This document shows, piece after piece, positions 35,658 through 43,129 of a stretch of DNA of 64,000 nt (the stretch's first letter is position 1; the number at the start of each line of letters is the position of its first letter). The stretch comes from a bacterium (GTDB lineage: Bacteria; SZUA-79; Acidulodesulfobacterales; Acidulodesulfobacteraceae). Both the position numbers and the translations under genes were made by a program. The stretch is from assembly GCA_021850985.1 (NCBI GenBank), contig JAJZJX010000003.1:1-64000 (forward strand), written 5' to 3'. The notes under the pieces are model-generated. The model was given only the letters and a program-made list of their open reading frames with translations. It had not been told where the DNA came from and did not search any database.

Positions 35658-36098
35658 ATGTCGTCCAAGATTAACGGATGCGATATTCCGGAGGATTTAT
35701 ACTACAGCGTAGAAAAACACGTGTGGGGAAAATTAGGCGACGACGGAATAGTGACCGTCGGAATGACGAGCGTAGCTCAAAGCTTAGCCGGTAAACTTTT
35801 ATATCTTACTCCTAAAAAAGTCGGACAAAAGATAGCCCAGCTTAAATCCGTAGCAACTGTAGAAAGCGGAAAATACGTCGGTCCCGTCCCCGCTCCGTTT
35901 TCCGGAGAAATAACGGCGGTAAACGAAGATGCCGTTAAAAACGTATCCTTAATAAATTCAGACCCTTACGGCAAAGGATGGGTTTGTAAAATTAAACCGG
36001 ACAATGCAGAAGCGGATAAAAAAAATCTGCTTACCGGAAAAGAAGCGGTAGAAGCCTATAAGAAAAAGATTGAAGCCGACGGAATTAAATGCGAATAA
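35658..36098 (+). CDS. lbpA: GcvH-like lipoate-binding protein, LbpA type (copy 1)
   Basis: A 146-residue lipoyl carrier. The lipoyl lysine is K72 in VESGKYVGPVPAP; true glycine-cleavage H proteins have ESVKA here. An ESGK-x-VGP context is, to my knowledge, a mark of LbpA proteins, which carry the lipoate used by the sHdr sulfur-oxidation complex. The start DIPEDLYYSVEKHVWGKL and GMTSVAQSLAGKL fit the H-protein fold. No gcvT or gcvP lies nearby; instead a second copy and lipoate-assembly enzymes follow. The ribosome site AAGGAGG is strong. Confidence 0.8.
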   Translation: MSSKINGCDIPEDLYYSVEKHVWGKLGDDGIVTVGMTSVAQSLAGKLLYLTPKKVGQKIAQLKSVATVESGKYVGPVPAPFSGEITAVNEDAVKNVSLINSDPYGKGWVCKIKPDNAEADKKNLLTGKEAVEAYKKKIEADGIKCE

Positions 36099-36146
36099 AA
36101 TAAATAAAACTGCAAAATATAAATTTGTAAAAATTTGGAGATATAA

Positions 36147-36593
36147 ATGCCTATTTTTAATGAATGCAATCTGCCGGAAGACCTTTATTACGATATCGAA
36201 AATCAGGTTTGGGGCAGAAAAAACGGCGACGGAACTTTTACTTTCGGCATGACGGATCCGGCTCAGTCTTTAGCCGGCAAGATTCTTTACGCAGACGTTA
36301 AACCGGTCGGCAAAATTATTAAAAAAGGGAAAAGCGCCGCTACAATAGAAAGCGGAAAATACGTCGGTCCTTTTCCGATGCCTTTTGCCGGCGAAGTAGT
36401 AGAGGTAAACAAAGAACTTGAAAATGATTCTCATATTATAAATACCGACCCGTACGGAAAAGGCTGGATTGTAAAATTAAAGCCTCTTCCGGAGTCCGTT
36501 TCGGACGTAAATTCCCTTCCTTTCGGCGAAGAAGCCGTAAAAGCCTATGTTAAAAAGCTTGAGAAGGAAGATATAATCTGCAAAAAGAGATAA
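36147..36593 (+). CDS. lbpA: GcvH-like lipoate-binding protein, LbpA type (copy 2)
   Basis: 148 residues, clearly a paralogue of the preceding protein: LPEDLYYDIENQVWG, GMTDPAQSLAGKI and IESGKYVGPFPMP with lipoyl K71. The two differ most at the N-terminus and in the 50-63 surface. It lies 48 bp after copy 1, with TTGGAG upstream, and 2 bp before the radical SAM gene, so it is surely in the same operon. Two tandem carriers suggest separate client complexes or a dosage effect. Confidence 0.8.
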   Translation: MPIFNECNLPEDLYYDIENQVWGRKNGDGTFTFGMTDPAQSLAGKILYADVKPVGKIIKKGKSAATIESGKYVGPFPMPFAGEVVEVNKELENDSHIINTDPYGKGWIVKLKPLPESVSDVNSLPFGEEAVKAYVKKLEKEDIICKKR

Positions 36594-36595
36594 AT

Positions 36596-37597
36596 ATGAG
36601 TTTTTATGAATATAACGAAAATATCGGCGAAGAATATGCAGAAGGTTTTGAAATCAGAAAAAATTATTTTGATTCTGAAATAAATTTTTACGCTCCAAGT
36701 ATAAAATCTTACGAAACGGAAGATTTTAAAAATACTAAGTCCGATTCCTTCCCTCCTTTTTCTATTACGGGCGGTTCATGCTCTTTAAAATGCGAACACT
36801 GCAATGCGGAAATTTTAAAATCTATGGCTCCGGCTTTAACTCCGGACGAACTGTTTGAAAGAGCCGATGTTATTCATAAGTCCGGAGGGCTGGGTTTTCT
36901 TCTTAGCGGCGGTTCTAACAGCAAAGGAATAGTTGATATTCTGCCGTATATAAAAACTATCAAAAAGATAAAATCGGAATTAAACCTTAAGGTAATAGTG
37001 CATTGCGGGCTAATTACGGAAGAGATAGCCGACGGGCTTTTAGAAGCCGGCGTGGACTCCGCCATGCTGGATATTATCGGCGAAGAAGATACGATACGTA
37101 AAATTTATCATCTTAACGCAGAAGTTAAAGACTATGAAAATTCCTTAAAATATTTATCCGACAGAAAAATTCCCTGCTCGCCGCACGTAGTAATAGGGCT
37201 GAAACACGGCGTAATAGCCGGAGAATTTAACGCAATAGATATTATATCCGATTACGATATATCGTCGCTTGTATTGGTCGGTTTTATGCCTATGCATAAT
37301 ACAAAAATGGAAAATATAATTCCGCCTGCCGCAGAAGAGATAGGGAAGGTTTTTTTATATGCGCGGAAAAAATTTATTAAAACTCCGGTTCTTTTAGGCT
37401 GCGAAAGGCCGTACGGATTGAGCAAGTTTAAAATAGAAGAACTTGCCGTAAAAGCAGGTTTAAACGGAATAGCATATCCGTCGGAAGGAATAATTCCTTT
37501 CAGCGTAAAATTAGGTTTAAAGCCTAAATTTTCAGAGGTATGCTGTTCTTTAATTTTTTCCGAATCGGCTTTGCAGGTAATAGAAACCGGCAATTAA
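36596..37597 (+). CDS. Radical SAM protein, probable lipoyl synthase partner (LipS1/LipS2 type)
   Basis: 333 residues with a radical SAM cluster motif CSLKCEHC (C62, C66, C69) and a GGSNSKG segment that may serve as the SAM-binding strand. Cysteines near the C-terminus (LLGCERPYGL; EVCCSLIF) could bind a second, auxiliary iron-sulfur cluster that donates sulfur, as lipoyl synthases require. In archaea and in sHdr bacteria two radical SAM proteins, LipS1 and LipS2, insert the two sulfurs into octanoyl-LbpA. The context (LbpA upstream, ligase and a second radical SAM gene downstream) supports that role. I cannot say which of the two it is. Confidence 0.7.
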   Translation: MSFYEYNENIGEEYAEGFEIRKNYFDSEINFYAPSIKSYETEDFKNTKSDSFPPFSITGGSCSLKCEHCNAEILKSMAPALTPDELFERADVIHKSGGLGFLLSGGSNSKGIVDILPYIKTIKKIKSELNLKVIVHCGLITEEIADGLLEAGVDSAMLDIIGEEDTIRKIYHLNAEVKDYENSLKYLSDRKIPCSPHVVIGLKHGVIAGEFNAIDIISDYDISSLVLVGFMPMHNTKMENIIPPAAEEIGKVFLYARKKFIKTPVLLGCERPYGLSKFKIEELAVKAGLNGIAYPSEGIIPFSVKLGLKPKFSEVCCSLIFSESALQVIETGN

Positions 37598-37670
37598 ATT
37601 AGCTCAAAATCCGATAATTTTTCTAATATAATTATAATAAATAGTTATTATATATAAATATTTATTGCGC

Positions 37671-39218
37671 ATGTTTAGAGTTATAGACACCGGCTTAAAA
37701 GATTTCTCTTATAATATATGCATGGATAAGGCCCTGATAAAATTAAGAAAAGAAGGGTTGATAGAAGACACTTTCCGGTTTTTAAGATTCGAACCCTGCG
37801 TTTTGACCGGTTACCATCAGTCCGTATCCAGCGAAATAAGATTAGATTACTGCAAAGAAAAAAATATAGCCGTCGGCAGAAGAATTACCGGAGGCGGAGC
37901 TATATATTTCGACGAAGCCCAGCTTGGCTGGGAGCTTGTTTTTTCGGCTAAAAGCATTAAAATTAAGAATTTGGACGATTTGACCGAAAATATATGCACG
38001 GCTTTTGCCAAAGGAATGAAAAAGCTCGGAATAAATGCCGAATTCAGGCCGAGAAACGATATAGAAGTCGAAGGGCGAAAAATATCGGGCACAGGCGGAA
38101 CTTACGAATCTTCGGTTTATTTTTTTCAGGGCACGCTGCTTTTGGATTTCAATCCTGAAAATATGGTAAAATCCTTAAAAATACCTATAGAAAAGCTGAC
38201 CGCTAAGAATTTTGACTCTATTTTATCGAGGGTTACTTCGGTGAAAAGTATTCTGGGGAATATACCAGATTTAGATTCTATAAAATCTGCCGTTTTAGGC
38301 GGATTCAGGGAACATTTAAATTTAGATTTTTACGAATCGGAAATCTCAAAGGAAGAGGAAAATTTTTTAAATAAAAACCGTTCTTTTTATTCGTCTAAAG
38401 AATGGATTTACTCAAAAGATTTCGATCCGGCGGAAACAAAAATAATTTCCGAAATTTATAAATGCGGAGGAGGAGTTTTTAAAACCTTCGCAAAAGTTGA
38501 CGAAAAAAGAAATTTATTAAAATATATATATTTTACGGGAGATTTTTTCGTTTCGCCTGCAAGGACGGTCAACGATTTAGAAAGCTGCCTTAAAGACGTT
38601 CCGCTGGATGAAGCGGTATTTAAAATAGACGGTTATTTTGAAAAATTTAAGCCTGAGTTCCGCAACGTAAAAAAAGAAGATTTTTTTAACATAATCGTTC
38701 AAATAATAAATAAAGTTCGGTTTCTTAAAAACGCGGGCGTAAAAGAAGAAGATTTATCGAGATTTACATTTGTAAACGGAATGAATGCGGAAGATATTTC
38801 TTCGGCGGAATATATTTTGCTTCCTTACTGCGCAAAAAAACCGGACTGCGAGTTTAGAAACAAAGATAAATGCATTGCCTGCGGAGAATGCGAAACGGGT
38901 ATAGCATATAAATTTGCGGAAAAATACGGAATTGTTCCAAAAACCGTTATAAGCTACGAAAATTTAATAGAAACCCTAAAAGAGCTGAAAATAAAAGGGA
39001 TTAAATCTTACATAGGCTTCTGCTGTAAAGAATTTTATATAAAAAGAAACGAAGCGTTTAAAAACAGCGGCATAAAAGCTCTTTTAATCGATATTTCTTC
39101 TCCGTTATGCTATAAATATAAAAAAGAAAACGATGCTTACGACGGCAGATTTGACGGAGAAACTGCGCTCGGTGCACGCGTTTTATTTAAAATTTTTAAA
39201 AATAATTCCTTATTATAA
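37671..39218 (+). CDS. Lipoate-protein ligase (sLpl(AB)-like) fused to a DUF116-like domain
   Basis: 515 residues from ATG 37671. Residues about 1-230 are an LplA-type ligase: RRITGGGAIYFDEAQLGW and GRKISGTGG with the catalytic K137. Residues about 240-335 match the ligase accessory (LplB-like) domain (YKCGGGVFKTFAKVD..). Residues about 380-500 form a cysteine-rich DUF116-like domain (LLPYCAKKPDC, C401-x2-C404-x2-C407, a CC pair at 451-452 and C480) that could bind a metal or an Fe-S cluster. The ligase would attach lipoate or octanoate to LbpA. The ligase-DUF116 fusion is unusual. Confidence 0.75.
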   Translation: MFRVIDTGLKDFSYNICMDKALIKLRKEGLIEDTFRFLRFEPCVLTGYHQSVSSEIRLDYCKEKNIAVGRRITGGGAIYFDEAQLGWELVFSAKSIKIKNLDDLTENICTAFAKGMKKLGINAEFRPRNDIEVEGRKISGTGGTYESSVYFFQGTLLLDFNPENMVKSLKIPIEKLTAKNFDSILSRVTSVKSILGNIPDLDSIKSAVLGGFREHLNLDFYESEISKEEENFLNKNRSFYSSKEWIYSKDFDPAETKIISEIYKCGGGVFKTFAKVDEKRNLLKYIYFTGDFFVSPARTVNDLESCLKDVPLDEAVFKIDGYFEKFKPEFRNVKKEDFFNIIVQIINKVRFLKNAGVKEEDLSRFTFVNGMNAEDISSAEYILLPYCAKKPDCEFRNKDKCIACGECETGIAYKFAEKYGIVPKTVISYENLIETLKELKIKGIKSYIGFCCKEFYIKRNEAFKNSGIKALLIDISSPLCYKYKKENDAYDGRFDGETALGARVLFKIFKNNSLL

Positions 39219-39243
39219 AAATAAAAATGGAGGATGTAAAAAT

Positions 39244-40338
39244 ATGAACGGACTAACGGGGCATGCGGCGGCTGAGTCGGCAAAAAATTTTGATAAAAAA
39301 AATGCGGATATTTCCGGAAGTTCTCCCGAATATTTAAAGGTGAGTCTTGCGGCTGCGATGACTATGGATTTCGTGCCGGGTATTTTTTACCGCAGCGCCT
39401 GTCTCCATTGCATAAACGTTCTTTTGACTTATGAAGAAGGGTGCAGGGCAAATTGCGCTTATTGCGGGCTTCAAAAATCTCGGGAAGGCGGATATAACGA
39501 TAAGAGTTTTATAAGGGTCGATTGGCCGGCGTATAGAACCGACGATATAATAGCATCGACTTTAAAAAAGAAAAAAATAGTGGACAGGATTTGTATTTCT
39601 ATGATAACGCACGAAAAGGCTAAAGAAGACACTTTTACTATTTTAAAAAGATTTTCCGGCGAACTCCACTGTCCCGTTTCTATACTTATGACTCCGACTA
39701 TATTAAAACATAAAGATATAGATGCATTTAAAGAATACGGAGCCGATATGGTGACCGTAGCGCTCGACGCCGCAACGCCGGAACTGTTCGACGAATACAG
39801 GGGCATAGGAGTGGGAGGCCCGCACAGATGGGAAAAATATATCGATACGCTGGAATATTCCGTTTCCGTTTTCGGCAAAAATAAAGTCGGATGCCACCTT
39901 GTCGTAGGACTCGGAGAAACGGAGAAAGAAATGTCCGAAAGAATGCAGGCGGTAAGGGATAAAGGGGCAAGATCGCATCTTTTTTCTTTTTATAGGGAAA
40001 AAGGTTCTAAATTAGAAAACCATCCTCAATGTCCTGCCGGCCAATACAGAAGAATTCAGGTTGCAAGGCATATAATAGACTACGATATGGGAAGAGCGGA
40101 AGATATGAAATTTGACGAAAACGGAAAAATAACGGATTTCGGAATACCGTTTAAAAACGTAGCGGAAATAGTAGAAAGAGGCACCGCTTTTCAGACTACC
40201 GGCTGTCCGGGCAGAACCGAAATTTCCGCTTGCAATAGGCCGTTCGGCGACTCTTCTCCTAAAAATATCAGAAGTTTTCCTTTTGAACTTAACGCCGCCG
40301 ACGTAAACAGGGTGAGAAAGGAACTGCTTGAATATTAA
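39244..40338 (+). CDS. Radical SAM protein, second lipoyl synthase partner (LipS1/LipS2 type)
   Basis: 364 residues from ATG 39244, chosen for the GGAGG at 39229-39233; the frame extends further upstream into the ligase gene. The cluster motif is CRANCAYC (C67, C71, C74), preceded by YRSACLHCINVLLTYEEG, with upstream C53 and C56. FIRVDWPAYRTDDII follows. More cysteines (CHLVVGLG, NHPQCPAGQ, TTGCPGRTEISACNRPFG) could hold an auxiliary cluster. It looks biotin-synthase-like but lacks partner bio genes, and the operon context points to lipoate sulfur insertion on LbpA. Confidence 0.7.
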   Translation: MNGLTGHAAAESAKNFDKKNADISGSSPEYLKVSLAAAMTMDFVPGIFYRSACLHCINVLLTYEEGCRANCAYCGLQKSREGGYNDKSFIRVDWPAYRTDDIIASTLKKKKIVDRICISMITHEKAKEDTFTILKRFSGELHCPVSILMTPTILKHKDIDAFKEYGADMVTVALDAATPELFDEYRGIGVGGPHRWEKYIDTLEYSVSVFGKNKVGCHLVVGLGETEKEMSERMQAVRDKGARSHLFSFYREKGSKLENHPQCPAGQYRRIQVARHIIDYDMGRAEDMKFDENGKITDFGIPFKNVAEIVERGTAFQTTGCPGRTEISACNRPFGDSSPKNIRSFPFELNAADVNRVRKELLEY

Positions 40339-40345
40339 ATAATGC

Positions 40346-40384
40346 AAACCGCCCCGTCAGGCTTCGCCTGACGGGGCGGTTTTG
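40346..40384 (+). terminator. Strong intrinsic terminator closing the lipoate locus
   Basis: A perfect 15-bp GC-rich stem (ACCGCCCCGTCAGGC / GCCTGACGGGGCGGT) with a TTC loop, extended by A/T pairs and followed by TTTTG. It begins 8 bp after the second radical SAM gene. Confidence 0.85.
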
Positions 40385-40423
40385 TAAGCAAATCTATTTA
40401 GAGGTAAAAAATTAAAATTTGAA

Positions 40424-40450
40424 CAGTGCTGAAATTTAATTCCGGCACTG
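40424..40450. repeat. Degenerate palindrome, family copy 3
   Basis: CAGTGCTGAAATT-T-AATTCCGGCACTG; two mismatches in 13-bp arms. It lies between the terminator and the OsmC-like gene. Confidence 0.55.
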
Positions 40451-40475
40451 CCGTAATTTGAAAGGAGAACAAGAA

Positions 40476-40934
40476 TTGGACGAAGCGGAGTTAGTCAATG
40501 TCAAAGTTAAGCATTTACATAATTTGCAAAATCAGATTATTACGGAAAAACATACGATAATCACGGACGAGCCGGAGGCTTCCGGAGGCGACGAACTTGC
40601 TATTAATCCTATCGAGCTTGTGCTTGGAGGGGAAGGTTCGTGCACTATTTCCGTGCTTATGATGTTTGCAAAAAGAATGAAGTACGACCTGCAGGGCGTC
40701 GAAATAAATCTCACGCACAAAAGGGTCAGGGTCGAAGAACTAAAAGAATCGGGGATTGAAATAGACGACGAAAGGGGTTACGTCCATAAAATAGAAAAAA
40801 AGATAAAATTTATAGGAAATTTAGACGACGACCAGATAGAAGAGCTTCAGAGGGTTTCGCAGAGATGTCCCGTGCATACTATGATAGAAAAACGGACATA
40901 TTTTGAAATTTCATTCGATAATGCGGAAAAATAG
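40476..40934 (+). CDS. OsmC/Ohr-family protein
   Basis: 152 residues from TTG 40476, chosen because AAAGGAG ends 8 nt upstream; an earlier in-frame TTG at 40458 has no such site. The OsmC fold signature is present: NPIELVLGGEGSCTISVLMMFAKR (first redox cysteine) and VSQRCPVHTMIEKRT (second cysteine). The family either reduces organic peroxides or binds or transfers sulfur-type substrates. A two-Cys active site fits peroxide detoxification, but its place next to a putative sulfur-oxidation-linked locus makes a thiol role possible. The terminator upstream shows separate transcription. Confidence 0.85.
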   Translation: MDEAELVNVKVKHLHNLQNQIITEKHTIITDEPEASGGDELAINPIELVLGGEGSCTISVLMMFAKRMKYDLQGVEINLTHKRVRVEELKESGIEIDDERGYVHKIEKKIKFIGNLDDDQIEELQRVSQRCPVHTMIEKRTYFEISFDNAEK

Positions 40935-40936
40935 CC

Positions 40937-41025
40937 GGAAAAGTTGTCAGTTCTTATTTTTTGCATATAAAATAGTTAAATTATCGAGAAAATGTTTGCA
41001 AATAAATTAATCTGACGCCTTTTCC
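40937..41025. mobile_element. MITE/REP-like hairpin element, copy C
   Basis: An 89-bp element with ends GGAAAAGTTGTCAG and TCTGACGCCTTTTCC, in the opposite orientation to copy B and almost identical inside (GCATATAAAATAGTTAAATT, ATCGAGAAAATGTTT). It starts 3 bp after the OsmC-like stop. Confidence 0.7.
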
Positions 41026-41036
41026 GAGTAGATAAA

Positions 41037-41167
41037 TTTCTATTGCAGGATTAAGGTAAAAAAAGGTAAAAAAAAAGATTGAAATTTTTTGGAATAACGT
41101 ATAAAATTTAAATATATACATTTAATTATTTAAACTTATATATAATATCTTAATCCTGCAATAGAAA
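41037..41167. repeat. Long inverted repeat with 19-bp perfect arms
   Basis: TTTCTATTGCAGGATTAAG (41037-41055) and its exact complement (41149-41167) enclose 93 bp of AT-rich sequence. The core CTATTGCAGGATTAAGG also directly follows hairpin element A (about 23513-23529), so the arm sequence travels with this element family. A transcript of this region could fold into a long hairpin in the leader of the 52-residue ORF. Confidence 0.65.
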
Positions 41168-41256
41168 ATATTTATGCATTTCTTTGCTCGGCTAAGCAAA
41201 ATATATAAGGATTAAGATAATATTTAAATCATTAAAAAATAGAAGGAGGTTTGGTT

Positions 41257-41415
41257 ATGGCAGTTACCGGCATTACTTCTACGCCTACCAGTACCATAGA
41301 TACTAATTACCAGCAGATTATTCAAAATGCTCCGCCCATAAAAATAGAACTGCCGAATGCTCCGTCTTCCGTTACGGTTCAGCAGTCAAACGGCAATATA
41401 AATATCCACGTTTGA
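41257..41415 (+). CDS. Small 52-residue protein, unknown function
   Basis: An ATG with a very strong ribosome site (AGAAGGAGG, 7 nt before) opens a 52-codon frame: it starts MAVTGITSTPTSTIDTNYQQ, has IKIELPNAPSSVTV in the middle and ends NGNINIHV. It is Thr/Ser/Pro/Asn/Gln-rich with no transmembrane or cysteine residues. No family is recognised. It is the only open frame between the OsmC-like gene and tilS. Codon use looks like the neighbours. The spacing and the ribosome site argue that it is translated. Confidence 0.6.
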   Translation: MAVTGITSTPTSTIDTNYQQIIQNAPPIKIELPNAPSSVTVQQSNGNINIHV

Positions 41416-41456
41416 CGGATAATTATAGTATATAGTAATCATAATAAATTTATAAA

Positions 41457-43007
41457 TTGGATAAAATCAGTTCTTCTTTCCTCGATAAATTAATTAAAAC
41501 CGTAAAAAGTTTTAACCTTCTTGCTTGGGGAGAAAGAGTCGTAGTTGCGGTAAGCGGCGGGGTAGATTCGTCCGTTCTGCTTTTTTCGCTATACGAATTA
41601 AGGCATTATTTTGGAATATCGGCCGCCTGCGCTTCATTCGACCATAAAATAAGACCGGATTCCGGACAAGACGTAATATTCGTCAAAGATTTATGTAAAA
41701 ATCTTTCCATACCTTTTTATTCCGAAAGCGGCGACGTAAAATTATACGCAAAAGAAAATAAATTAAATCTTGAAGAAGCTGCGAGAATTTTACGGTATAA
41801 TTTTCTATTAAAAACCGCGCGCGATTTTAATGCCGAAAAAATTGCCGTTGCTCACCATTCAGACGATTTTGCCGAAAATGTACTTATGAGGCTTATTACC
41901 GGAGCGGGAGCCGGAGCTATATCCGGTTTTCAAGCCAAATCCGGACAGGTTATAAGGCCGCTTATAAACCATTCAAAATCCGAGATATTGGAATTTGCCG
42001 ATAAAAATTCGATAAAATTCACCGAAGATTGCACTAACAAAGATACGAAAATTTTAAGAAATTTCGTCAGATTAAACATTCTGCCCTCTTTTAAAGCCGT
42101 TAATCCTTCGTTCTTAAATACGGTTAGAAATACGGCTGAAATATTAAAAAAAGACGACGATTTTATCGAAAAAATCTCGCTTAAAATTTTTAAAGACATA
42201 GCCAAACCTATAAATAACGGAAAAATTTATTTTAAAAAAAAAGATTTATCGGAATTAGACGAACCGGTGCTTTATCGGATATTAAAGTTTTCCGTTTTAG
42301 AAATATATAAAAGTGTTCAGGAAAATAAAAATAGCTTTTTTATAAAAAAACCGATAATTTATTATAATAATTTTAAAGCATTTGTTGAACTTATAAAATC
42401 AGAAAAACCTAACGCTTTTTTTTACATCGGCAGATACATAGAGATCGGAAACGAGTACGGCAAGATTTTTATCGGATATGCCGCATCGGCAGACTCTTTA
42501 AGTTTTAAATCGGTCGAATTTAATCCCGTCGAATCTGTTAAAAACAGGGAATTAGGCGCCGCTTCGCGTTATAATAAATATGAATATATAATCGATAAAA
42601 AGCCGTCCTCTTCAAAAACCGTTTTAAAAATTAAAGAGATAAACAAGACGTTTTATATTGAAAACGTCAATGCGTCCCGCGGCGCCGAAATAATAAATAA
42701 GCTTATAAATAAAGATAAAAAACTTAATTTTGAACCGGATTCGGTTTATTTCGATTACGATAAGATAAGTTTTCCCGTTACTATAAGAAACTTCAAAGAA
42801 GGCGACAGGTTCGTTCCGCTCGGAATGAAAGGCGCTAAAAAATTGAAGGAATATTTTATAGACAAAAAAGTTCCCGTTAAAATAAGAAAAATAATCCCGA
42901 TAGTTTTATTCGGCGGCGAAATAGCATGGGTTTCTTTAAACGAGATAAGCGACCATATTAAAATAACGGAGTTTACAAAAAATGTCGGAGTTATGCGGAT
43001 AGGATAA
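41457..43007 (+). CDS. tilS: tRNA(Ile)-lysidine synthase
   Basis: 516 residues with a TTG start. The PP-loop AVSGGVDSSVLLF near the N-terminus binds ATP; AHHSDDFAENVLMRL and TEDCTNKDTKILRNFVR are TilS motifs. The C-terminal TilS_C domain (TIRNFKEGDRFVPLGMKG, KKLKEYFIDKKVP, AWVSLNEISDHIKIT) binds the tRNA acceptor region. It converts C34 of tRNA-Ile(CAU) to lysidine, so AUA is read correctly; this matters in an AT-rich genome full of ATA codons. Followed by ftsH, a common bacterial pairing. Confidence 0.94.
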   Translation: MDKISSSFLDKLIKTVKSFNLLAWGERVVVAVSGGVDSSVLLFSLYELRHYFGISAACASFDHKIRPDSGQDVIFVKDLCKNLSIPFYSESGDVKLYAKENKLNLEEAARILRYNFLLKTARDFNAEKIAVAHHSDDFAENVLMRLITGAGAGAISGFQAKSGQVIRPLINHSKSEILEFADKNSIKFTEDCTNKDTKILRNFVRLNILPSFKAVNPSFLNTVRNTAEILKKDDDFIEKISLKIFKDIAKPINNGKIYFKKKDLSELDEPVLYRILKFSVLEIYKSVQENKNSFFIKKPIIYYNNFKAFVELIKSEKPNAFFYIGRYIEIGNEYGKIFIGYAASADSLSFKSVEFNPVESVKNRELGAASRYNKYEYIIDKKPSSSKTVLKIKEINKTFYIENVNASRGAEIINKLINKDKKLNFEPDSVYFDYDKISFPVTIRNFKEGDRFVPLGMKGAKKLKEYFIDKKVPVKIRKIIPIVLFGGEIAWVSLNEISDHIKITEFTKNVGVMRIG

Positions 43008-43129
43008 AAAGCGGATAAATAGTTATTGAAAAAAATATATAAATATGACATATTTAATATATGGCGGTATTAATAAATAAAATCAAAATTAAAATTTAAA
43101 CCAAAAAACCGTAAGGGGGTTAATATAAT

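Noticed and set aside
35658-36593. A glycine cleavage system operon
   Set aside because: There are two H-like carriers but no gcvT or gcvP next to them, and the lipoyl site context (ESGKYVGP) differs from GcvH (ESVKA).
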